Shown here: in pieces, positions 1 through 4,475 of the stretch | How the letters are laid out: each line of letters starts with the position of its first letter | Numbering within the stretch: the first letter of the stretch is position 1 | DNA from: CAZCBJ01 sp964496705 | GTDB taxonomy: Bacteria; Chloroflexota; Anaerolineae; Anaerolineales; Anaerolineaceae | Direction of reading: 5' to 3' | Assembly: GCA_964496705.1 (NCBI GenBank) | Contig: CAZCBJ010000213.1 | Span: 1 to 6,749, forward strand | Length of the DNA stretch: 6,749 bases | The notes under the pieces: generated by a model | Told to the model about the DNA's origin: nothing | The model's input: only the letters and a program-made list of their open reading frames with translations | The model's database searches: none | Position numbers and translations under genes: made by a program

Positions 1-12
1 AGATTCAGGTGA

Positions 13-41
13 TTGACTTTAACCTTTTTTAATGTTATAAA
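13..41 (+). promoter_or_regulatory. Sigma-70-type promoter with extended -10
   Basis: TTGACT at 13-18 and TATAAA at 36-41 are separated by exactly 17 bases. The -10 is preceded by TGT (33-35), which makes it an extended -10. Transcription would begin near base 47-49. The direct repeat GTTAT at 34-38 and 43-47 overlaps the -10 and start region and could be an operator, but it is short and AT-rich, so this is only a possibility. The promoter would drive the terminator-ended leader at about 48-221 and, by read-through, the gene at 281. Confidence 0.6.
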
Positions 42-47
42 CGTTAT

Positions 48-221
48 GTTAATTTCTTATACAAAGGTTTGAGAGGTGTAGTTTTTTAATGATGGCACAG
101 GTTCTTTTTTCCGCTGATAATGGTTCAAATATTCCTTCTCGGAGTGCGCCTGTTTTCGGATGAGTTCCACAGACAAGTCCTTTGAGCCACGGGTTCACTC
201 CAAACCCGTGGCTTTTTGTTT
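48..221 (+). ncRNA. Candidate structured small RNA or regulatory leader
   Basis: This interval lies between a good promoter and a strong intrinsic terminator, so a discrete transcript of about 170 bases is predicted. Seen directly: CAAAGG (62-67) can pair with CCTTTG (179-184), extended inward by TTTG (68-71) with CAAG (174-177) around a bulged base 178. ACAGG (97-101) can pair with CCTGT (149-153). GGAGTG (141-146) is perfectly complementary to CACTCC (196-201) in the terminator loop. A 24-codon reading frame, 89-163 (MMAQVLFSAD...), lies inside, with a poorly spaced AGAGG at 72-76. The rod-like closing stem and length recall 6S RNA, but I cannot match a 6S consensus. An attenuating leader for the gene at 281 is an equal alternative. 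No Rfam family is recognised. Confidence 0.35.
185..221 (+). terminator. Intrinsic terminator before the gene at 281
   Basis: AGCCACGGGTT (185-195) and AACCCGTGGCT (203-213) form a perfect 11-bp stem with a 7-base loop, CACTCCA. The stem is followed by a T-rich tract (213-217, then GTTT). It ends the predicted 5' transcript 60 bases before the first protein gene. It could be a plain terminator for a small RNA or an upstream transcript, or the terminator arm of an attenuator. Confidence 0.8.
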
Positions 222-280
222 AATCATTGGTCAGTTGGCAGAGTGGTTTTAGCGTTCGGTTGTTTTGAAAGAGGTCCGCT

Positions 281-724
281 ATGTATGAAACCTTGATGAA
301 ATCTGGAAACTATCGAGTGGATTACGTGAATGAGTCCGCCTACGGTACGCCCAAGGCATTCGCCTTTTATGTTTGCGGCGGCATGTCGGCTCAGGTACCT
401 TACAGCCTGACTGCGCGCTGCCGCCTGCTGGCAGGCCTGGCAGTTATTCACCAGGAACTGGGCGCCGAGAATCTGGTGGCTGTGTACATGGATATTCACG
501 GAGCCGATCAACGCTCGAATGCAGCCTATGAGCGTATGCTCAATGACCTGCGGGCAGGAATGTTCAGGCGCATCTTTATCTTTGAAATTTGTAATCCGCT
601 GGCCTGGCAGCAGATCAATGATGCCCTCAGTCAATTGTCTTTCGAGGTTGGGTCGGTTGAGCTGATCACCTATCGTGAGGGAGTATCAAGTCAACTGATC
701 TTTTCTGGCGAGAAAACCTCATGA
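281..724 (+). CDS. Stand-alone serine-recombinase-like domain protein, catalytic residues lost
   Basis: This 147-residue protein is not a named family to me, but it aligns by eye with the N-terminal catalytic domain of serine resolvases/recombinases. Tyr30-Val31 followed by YSLTARCRLL (41-50) fits the resolvase start 'YVRVST..YSLEAQ.RLL'. LVAVYMD (65-71), GADQRS (74-79), ERMLNDLRAGMF (84-95) and RIFIF (97-101) fit 'VYVD..SGA..RP..LL.DlraG.fD.Vvv'. The usual catalytic Arg and Ser of YxRxS fall at Cys32 and Gly34, and the conserved 'KLDRLSR' segment is EICNPLA (102-108), so recombinase chemistry is unlikely. There is no recombinase or DNA-binding C-terminal domain; the protein ends where the fold ends. 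The ATG has an AAGAGG Shine-Dalgarno sequence (269-274). A regulatory or protein-protein role is inference. Gene is quite certain, fold moderate. Confidence 0.8.
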   Translation: MYETLMKSGNYRVDYVNESAYGTPKAFAFYVCGGMSAQVPYSLTARCRLLAGLAVIHQELGAENLVAVYMDIHGADQRSNAAYERMLNDLRAGMFRRIFIFEICNPLAWQQINDALSQLSFEVGSVELITYREGVSSQLIFSGEKTS

Positions 725-728
725 TTTT

Positions 729-759
729 TTGATCGAAATGGGATATGAATTGATATAAA
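729..759 (+). promoter_or_regulatory. Possible promoter of the GNAT cluster
   Basis: TTGATC (729-734) and TATAAA (754-759) lie 19 bases apart. TGA at 751-753 gives an extended -10, which can compensate for the long spacer. It sits in the only gap (725-796) between the recombinase-like gene and the first GNAT-like gene, about 37 bases before the chosen ATG. The gap is AT-rich, so a chance match is possible. Confidence 0.4.
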
Positions 760-796
760 TTTGGCAGAAAAATTTCCGTCTCATTCAGGAGCAGCG

Positions 797-1375
797 ATGA
801 TCAATACACAACTTTTTGAGGGAGCAGGGATTAAGATCACTGCCATAGACCCAGATAAAGATGCGGCCGTAGAATCCGATTGGAGCCATCATCCGCATTA
901 TGCGCCTCACCGTCTGGACAAGCCTTTTCAGCCGTTCTCAACATTTACCCTCAAGAAGGAATATGAGAAGGCCCAGAAGAAATCAGAGGAATCCCGAGAC
1001 AGGTTTCATTTTGCAATTCGCCGCAGAGAAGATGATCAATTGGTCGGTTTTTTACACCTGAACTGGATTTCTTGGAGCAATCGAACGGCCAGCTTGCAGA
1101 TAGATATCCCGAATGAGGAGCTTTTGAACGCACATGGTAATGAAGTTCTGCTGATTGCGCAGCGCTTGATATTCTGCGAATACAACCTGGTGCGCATCGA
1201 TTTCAGCCTGCCTGAATATGAGCATGAAATGATCCGCCTGCTGATCCTGCATGGATTTCAACTGGATATCCGCCAGCGGGAAAATTATTATCGAGACGGC
1301 CGCTACTGGGATTGGCTGATCTTTGGCTGTCTGGTAGATGAATGGGAAGCCAACCCGGTGGAGGCGACAAAATGA
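797..1375 (+). CDS. GNAT-like protein (RimJ/RimL type) with degenerate acetyl-CoA loop
   Basis: This 192-residue protein has the layout of a RimJ/RimL-like N-acetyltransferase (Acetyltransf_3). The strand FHFAIRRREDDQLVGFLHL (70-88) corresponds to the usual 'F.i....dg.liG...l', and RYWDWLIFGCLVDEWE (169-184) matches the family's closing 'GrwyDe...g.L..EW'. The acetyl-CoA pyrophosphate loop (Q/RxxGxG/A) should follow QIDIP (101-105), but the sequence there is NEELLNAHGNEV, with no R-G-K-G-Y. Cofactor binding is therefore doubtful. The ATG at 797 is preferred over the in-frame TTG at 761 because AGGAG (787-791) sits 5 bases before it. The stop overlaps the next start (ATGA), so the two GNATs are coupled. 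They have nearly equal length and similar central strands, which suggests a diverged tandem duplicate. Substrate unknown. Confidence 0.85.
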   Translation: MINTQLFEGAGIKITAIDPDKDAAVESDWSHHPHYAPHRLDKPFQPFSTFTLKKEYEKAQKKSEESRDRFHFAIRRREDDQLVGFLHLNWISWSNRTASLQIDIPNEELLNAHGNEVLLIAQRLIFCEYNLVRIDFSLPEYEHEMIRLLILHGFQLDIRQRENYYRDGRYWDWLIFGCLVDEWEANPVEATK

Positions 1376-1947
1376 GCGTGGATGCATTGACAGGAATGCG
1401 CGTGTATCTCTCCGCATATGATCTCGAAAAAGATCCGGCGGTCATGGTCAAATGGATGGATGATAGTGAGTATCGGCGTTTATTGGACAGTGATGCAGTC
1501 ATCCTGTGGAATCAGAAGCAATTGCAGAAATTTTTAGAGGAGGAGGGTTTTGGTGTTTTCGCTTTTGCCATCCGAACGATTGAAGATGACCGCTTGATCG
1601 GCGATATTGGCCTGGGCGGGATCAATTGGCCGGCTGGCTCGGCCTGGGTTGGCATTGGTCTGGGTGAACGGGCTGATTGGGGAAAAGGATATGGCAGCGA
1701 TGCAATGCAGGTGCTGCTTCGATATGCTTTTGAGCAGCTAAACCTTCGGCGAGTTAACTTGAATGTATTTGAATACAATCCGCGCGCAATCCGCTCGTAT
1801 GAAAAGGTGGGTTTTGTTCACGAAGGACGGGCGCGTCAATGGGTACAAAGAGAGGGCAGACGCTGGGATTCCATCTATATGGGTATCTTAAGGCGCGAAT
1901 GGGAAGCCTTGGCGCCGAAACGCCATCAGCTGGGATATACATGGTAA
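1372..1947 (+). CDS. GNAT N-acetyltransferase, RimJ/RimL-like
   Basis: This 191-residue protein has the expected length and motifs for a single-domain RimJ/RimL-type acetyltransferase, which transfers an acetyl group from acetyl-CoA to an amine. The order is: N-terminal strand GMRVYLSAYD (8-17), strands AFAIRTIEDDRLIGDIGL (64-81), AWVGIGLGE (91-99), acetyl-CoA loop ADWGKGYGSDAM (101-112) with G104-K105-G106-Y107-G108, then NPRAIRSYEKVGF (136-148), the standard motif B helix and turn. It ends with RRWDSIYMGILRREWE. The start at 1372 overlaps the upstream stop by 4 bases and has GGAGG (1360-1364) 7 bases before it. An in-frame ATG at 1342 lies inside the upstream gene and lacks this support. 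RimJ/RimL relatives acetylate ribosomal protein N-termini, antibiotics or small amines; the substrate cannot be read here. Confidence 0.93.
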   Translation: MSVDALTGMRVYLSAYDLEKDPAVMVKWMDDSEYRRLLDSDAVILWNQKQLQKFLEEEGFGVFAFAIRTIEDDRLIGDIGLGGINWPAGSAWVGIGLGERADWGKGYGSDAMQVLLRYAFEQLNLRRVNLNVFEYNPRAIRSYEKVGFVHEGRARQWVQREGRRWDSIYMGILRREWEALAPKRHQLGYTW

Positions 1948-2529
1948 CGGTGCTACCGCAAGGGTGCACTTCCTGGGAATTTCGCTTGGGAGAAGCCGGC
2001 GAGGTGGTCGCAATGGACAACGCAACCTACCAGGCGTTACAGGTAATTGCTCACGATGATTTGGAAGAGGATATCGCCTGGTGGAAATCACAGTTCATCC
2101 CTCCCATCAAGGGCAGGGGATTGGCGGTTTCCTGCTAGCGTGGGTCGAGGAGCGAGCCAGCCAGGTGATTCCTGAAGCACAGCCGGATGCGCGGGTGGTG
2201 TTATCCCAGCCGGTTGCAGGAGAGGATCAGGCAACCCGACAGCTATTCACACAACGTGGGTACAACGAAGCAACGCAGAACTGGCAGATGCGCATAGATT
2301 TTCTTGGTACACCTTCCAACCCCTTGATACCTCCGAAGATTGAAATCCGTCCGATACGAAAGGGAGTTGAGGAAAGGAAAGTGTTGGTTTATATGGCGAT
2401 TCGAAAAGTCTGACCGCCGCCACAAAGTTATATGAGCGGGCTGGGATGCGGGTCGTTTGCGAGCGAATCACTTTCGAAAAGGAAATGCGCCCTGGTATTG
2501 AATTCGGAACCATGGGAGATCAGAGTTAG
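1941..2529 (+). pseudogene. Decayed two-domain (MshD-like) GNAT acetyltransferase
   Basis: Three frames are needed to read one ancestral gene. Frame A, from ATG 1941 (overlapping the preceding stop), gives GEVVAMDNATYQALQV, the mid-part of a first GNAT domain; it runs out at 2138. Frame B carries VEITVHPSHQGQGIGGFLL from 2081, a clear acetyl-CoA loop, then LFTQRGY and the start of a second domain, KIEIRPIRKGVEER, before a TGA at 2411-2413. Frame C picks up at about 2371 with GKESVGLYGDSKSLTAATKL and then YERAGMRVV, the final motif of the second domain, and stops at TAG 2527-2529. The lesions are a frameshift at about 2060-2083 and an internal deletion of roughly 110 codons, whose junction at 2371-2380 lies on a GGAAAGGAAA repeat. 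The first domain also lacks about 40 N-terminal residues compared with what I expect of the family. One frameshift could be a sequencing error; the deletion could not. Confidence 0.85.
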
Positions 2530-2569
2530 GTACAATTCAACCAATCATTGAGTTTTCCGGGAGGTAATG

Positions 2570-3298
2570 ATGAAAAATTCAGCCGAAATGCTTGCCAAGC
2601 TGGTCAATTTTGACACGCCCACCATCTGCAATGTGATCGAATTGTTCGATTTTCGCCCGCGGAATACGGGATTTATGAATGACCGCATCCGCGCTATGTT
2701 TCCAGAAATGCCCCCAATGGTTGGTTTTGCTGCCACGGCCACTTTTCGGGCTGACGCACCACCGCAGGAAGGAGATGTTTACTCGAGCCTGACAGAACAG
2801 GTTCGACGTTTTGAAGAGTTATCCGGTCCTGCCGTGGTGGTCTTTCAAGACCTTGACCAGCCGATTGTGGCGGCCACCGTGGGCGAGATTATGTGTACAA
2901 CTTACCTGACCTTCGGAGCCGTCGGTCTGATTACCAGCGGGGCGGTTCGCGACCTGGATCAGGTGCACCGTTTGGGGTTTCCGCTTTTTGCCAGCAGTTT
3001 GATCTGCGCGCATGGTTATTGTCATGTTCCCCAGGTGCATGTTCCGGTGCATGTGGGCGGTATCAGCATATATCCGGATGATCTGTTACATGCAGATGTT
3101 AATGGCATTACCACCATTCCCCTCCAAATTGCCAGCGAGGTTGCGGATGCTGCCGAAGAGTTTGTGATGGCAGAAAATGTGGTGCTGGATGCGCTTCATA
3201 CTCACGGCGCGAATGTTGCCATGCTCGATCAAGCTCGCCAGGAATCGCAAGCGCAAATTGCCCGGTTACGTCAAAGATTGGTAAGGAATATTCGATAA
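2570..3298 (+). CDS. RraA-like / HMG-CHA aldolase-fold family protein
   Basis: This 242-residue protein belongs by motif to the RraA-like family, which includes class II 4-hydroxy-4-methyl-2-oxoglutarate/4-carboxy-4-hydroxy-2-oxoadipate aldolases and the RNase E inhibitor RraA. Residues (from ATG 2570): FDTPTICNVIELF (14-26) is the family N-terminus. VGEIMCTTYLTFGAVGLITS (104-123) followed by GAVRDLD (124-130) is the signature region, with Arg127 and Asp128 matching the substrate-binding Arg and metal-associated Asp of the aldolases. VPVHVGGISIYPDDLLHADV (158-177) then NGITTIP (178-184) is the C-terminal block. A helical tail of about 45 residues follows. GGGAGG (2559-2564) is 5 bases from ATG 2570 but only 2 from ATG 2567, so the second ATG is preferred. 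No obvious RNase E or pathway neighbours are present, so an aldolase or decarboxylase on a 2-oxoacid is likelier than RNase regulation. Exact reaction unknown. Confidence 0.9.
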   Translation: MKNSAEMLAKLVNFDTPTICNVIELFDFRPRNTGFMNDRIRAMFPEMPPMVGFAATATFRADAPPQEGDVYSSLTEQVRRFEELSGPAVVVFQDLDQPIVAATVGEIMCTTYLTFGAVGLITSGAVRDLDQVHRLGFPLFASSLICAHGYCHVPQVHVPVHVGGISIYPDDLLHADVNGITTIPLQIASEVADAAEEFVMAENVVLDALHTHGANVAMLDQARQESQAQIARLRQRLVRNIR

Positions 3299-3307
3299 TA
3301 AAATTGT

Positions 3308-3336
3308 TTGTATTTTTTTTAAAAATTTGCTATAAT
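3308..3336 (+). promoter_or_regulatory. Promoter of the Flp pilin gene
   Basis: TTGTAT (3308-3313) and a perfect TATAAT (3331-3336) are 17 bases apart. TGC at 3328-3330 gives an extended -10, and the spacer is A/T-rich. Transcription should start near 3342-3343, giving a 5' leader of about 35 bases before the pilin ATG. This promoter fits strong, separate expression of a structural protein. Confidence 0.75.
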
Positions 3337-3376
3337 CAATTTTGTAGATAAATCAACAAGAAGGGAGGTTTTTGCT

Positions 3377-3523
3377 ATGATGTTCTCACCGAAAGAGAAA
3401 GGTCAGGGTCTGGTTGAATATGCGTTGATCCTGGTCCTGGTTGCTGTGGTCGTCATCGTCATCCTTGCGCTCCTTGGCCCGGCGATCGGCAGGATCTTCA
3501 GCAATATCGTCAGCGCTATCTAA
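3377..3523 (+). CDS. Flp/Tad-type type IVb prepilin, 48 residues
   Basis: This very small gene encodes a 48-residue prepilin. The order is a short basic leader, MMFSPKEKG (1-9), then QGLVEYALIL (10-19), a continuous hydrophobic helix to about residue 33, and a short polar end, GPAIGRIFSNIVSAI. Cleavage by a TadV/PilD-like prepilin peptidase is predicted after Gly9. That places Glu at +5 (Glu14) and Tyr at +6 (Tyr15), the Flp-pilin hallmark. The mature pilin would be 39 residues, at the short end for this family. It would sit in the membrane and be polymerised by a Tad secretion machine. A strong Shine-Dalgarno sequence, AAGGGAGG (3361-3368), lies 8 bases before ATG 3377. The gene has its own promoter and terminator, and no tadA, rcpC or tadV genes are visible here, so the assembly genes must be elsewhere. 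Confidence 0.93.
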   Translation: MMFSPKEKGQGLVEYALILVLVAVVVIVILALLGPAIGRIFSNIVSAI

Positions 3524-3549
3524 CGATAGCCATCATGTTCTTTTTTATG

Positions 3550-3577
3550 AGGCCCTGGCAACAGGGCCTAAATTTTT
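3550..3577 (+). terminator. Intrinsic terminator after the pilin gene
   Basis: AGGCCCTG (3550-3557) and CAGGGCCT (3562-3569) form a perfect 8-bp G/C-rich stem with a GCAA tetraloop of the GNRA type. AAATTTTT follows, to 3577. The hairpin starts 26 bases after the pilin stop. Together with the promoter at 3308-3336, it makes the pilin a one-gene transcript. Confidence 0.85.
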
Positions 3578-3631
3578 GGTTATACTTAGCGATCGATTGG
3601 ATAGACCTCATTGATGAAGCCCTCCGTACTC

Positions 3632-3648
3632 TGTCAACACAGTTTTGC
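3632..3648 (+). repeat. Left terminal inverted repeat of the MITE-like element
   Basis: TGTCAAC AC AGTTTTGC. It is the inverted partner of 3803-3819, with 14 of 17 positions matching; the mismatches are the central AC/TA pair and one T/C. TACTC directly precedes it. Confidence 0.6.
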
Positions 3649-3802
3649 AATCCAAGAGCGGACAGACCCTTCCCGTAGGGATGCTTCGCGATCGCCTAGG
3701 GGTGTTGCGCTAAGGAATTTCTGGTCAAATCCGCTCAGGGAATCACCCCGCGTGAATCCCTGAAGGAGCGCAGCGACTGAAGGGACTGCGGGCTTTATTT
3801 TG

Positions 3803-3819
3803 GCAGAACTTAGTTGACA
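3803..3819 (-). repeat. Right terminal inverted repeat of the MITE-like element
   Basis: Read on the - strand it is TGTCAAC TA AGTTCTGC, the partner of 3632-3648. On the + strand it ends in TTGACA (3814-3819), a consensus -35 box facing the HAD gene. CAA and then TACTC follow. Confidence 0.6.
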
Positions 3820-3842
3820 CAATACTCAGTGGAATTTTACCT
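3814..3842 (+). promoter_or_regulatory. Possible element-derived promoter for the HAD/phosphoesterase pair
   Basis: A perfect -35 box, TTGACA (3814-3819), formed by the element's right end, lies 16-17 bases upstream of a weak -10-like TTTACC/TTACCT (3836-3842). The start of the HAD gene is only 19 bases downstream, so a transcript from here would have almost no leader. No better promoter is visible in 3578-3860. The poor -10 keeps confidence low. Confidence 0.25.
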
Positions 3843-3860
3843 TCAGGGAGATAGGATTCT

Positions 3861-4475
3861 TTGACCGAAAAAAAACAAATCCGGGCAGTCATATTTGACA
3901 TGGGAGGGGTGATCATTCGTACCGAAGATCGAAGGCCTCGTAACCAACTGGCGGCGCAACACGGCCTGTCCTATGACGATCTATCGCGCCTGGTTTTTGA
4001 TTCAGAGCTCGCCGCCGCAGCGACGCTGGGAAGAGTCAGCGATCAGCAGCTGTGGGTTGAAGTGGCAGCGCAGCTAAACATCCCGGTGGAGGAAAGTGAT
4101 TCATTCGCGGCGGCTTTCTGGTCTGGAGACCGGCTGGACCGCGACCTGTATGAATATATACGCTCTTTACGCGTAAAGTTGCGCACTGCGCTGCTCAGCA
4201 ATGCATGGCCCGATGCGAGAAAATCCTTGACTGACCGGTTTGCCTGTCTGGACGTCTTCGATGTGGTGATTTTTTCGGCTGAGGTTGGATTAGCCAAACC
4301 CGCCCCAGCCATCTATCGCCTGGTATTGAATCGCCTGGGAGTTCAGCCGGAGGAGGCGATTTTCGTGGACGATTTTCCGGAGAATGTCCATGCAGCCAGC
4401 CAGTTAGGCATATATGCCATCCGCTTTGAGTCGACCCAGCAAATCATGCAAAAGATCTCGGAGTTGCTGGGTTGA
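3861..4475 (+). CDS. HAD-superfamily hydrolase, subfamily IA (phosphatase-like)
   Basis: This 204-residue protein has all four haloacid-dehalogenase motifs. Motif I is VIFDMGGVI (10-18) with nucleophile Asp13. Motif II is LLSNAW (111-116) with Ser113. Motif III is Lys146 in GLAKPAPAIY. Motif IV is FVDDFPENV (168-176) with Asp170 and Asp171, which bind magnesium. Residues about 25-95 form the helical cap of subfamily IA. The usual second Asp of DxD is Gly15, as in the YihX/epoxide-hydrolase-N-like branch ('FDxGGV/FDLGNV'), whose characterised members include sugar phosphatases such as YihX. The start is the TTG at 3861: there is no ATG before motif I, and AGGGAG (3845-3850) and AGGA (3853-3856) lie upstream. 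It overlaps the next gene by 4 bases. The substrate is likely a small phosphate ester but is not readable. Confidence 0.92.
   Translation: MTEKKQIRAVIFDMGGVIIRTEDRRPRNQLAAQHGLSYDDLSRLVFDSELAAAATLGRVSDQQLWVEVAAQLNIPVEESDSFAAAFWSGDRLDRDLYEYIRSLRVKLRTALLSNAWPDARKSLTDRFACLDVFDVVIFSAEVGLAKPAPAIYRLVLNRLGVQPEEAIFVDDFPENVHAASQLGIYAIRFESTQQIMQKISELLG

Larger units (their letters stand above)
3632..3822. mobile_element. MITE-like non-coding element with terminal inverted repeats
   Basis: About 190 bases between the pilin terminator and the HAD gene are bounded by imperfect inverted repeats (3632-3648 and 3803-3819, 14 of 17 matching). TACTC occurs at both outer edges, at 3627-3631 on the left and 3823-3827 on the right; it would be a 5-base target duplication if the right end includes the extra CAA (3820-3822). 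The interior can fold: TCAGGGAATCAC (3735-3746) pairs with GTGAATCCCTGA (3752-3763) around one A/A mismatch, and TAGGGAT (3676-3682) pairs with ATCGCCTA (3691-3698) with one bulged G. CTGAAGG is repeated at 3760-3766 and 3777-3783. No transposase fits inside. The parent insertion sequence is not recognised. Confidence 0.6.

Noticed and set aside
89..163. 24-codon frame in the 5' leader as a true gene
   Set aside because: AGAGG is 12 bases from the ATG, the product has no recognisable feature and the frame is short. It is mentioned only as a possible leader peptide.
231..280. tRNA-like D-arm wording (GGCAGAGTGGTTTTAGC)
   Set aside because: There is no acceptor stem, no usable anticodon arm and no T-arm with TTCRA in the right place, so it is either chance or too degraded to call.
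224..634. 136-codon open frame on the - strand opposite the recombinase-like gene
   Set aside because: It has no recognisable motif and no convincing ribosome site, while the + strand frame there has both a good Shine-Dalgarno sequence and a fold match.
1839..2138. Open frame of 99 codons as an independent protein
   Set aside because: Its first third is a shadow of the GNAT gene at 1372-1947; the rest is the first part of the frameshifted tandem GNAT.
2081..2413. GNAT fragment with GTG start as an intact short acetyltransferase
   Set aside because: It starts directly at the acetyl-CoA loop without the N-terminal strands and ends just after the beginning of a second domain. It is a pseudogene piece.
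2498..2536. Promoter for the RraA-like gene (TTGAAT ... TACAAT)
   Set aside because: The spacing of 27 bases is far too long and there is no -35-like box at 16-18 bases from TACAAT.
3634..3822. 62-codon - strand frame spanning the MITE-like element
   Set aside because: It runs almost exactly from one inverted repeat to the other, has no ribosome site outside the repeat and no motif. It is most likely a by-product of the repeat.
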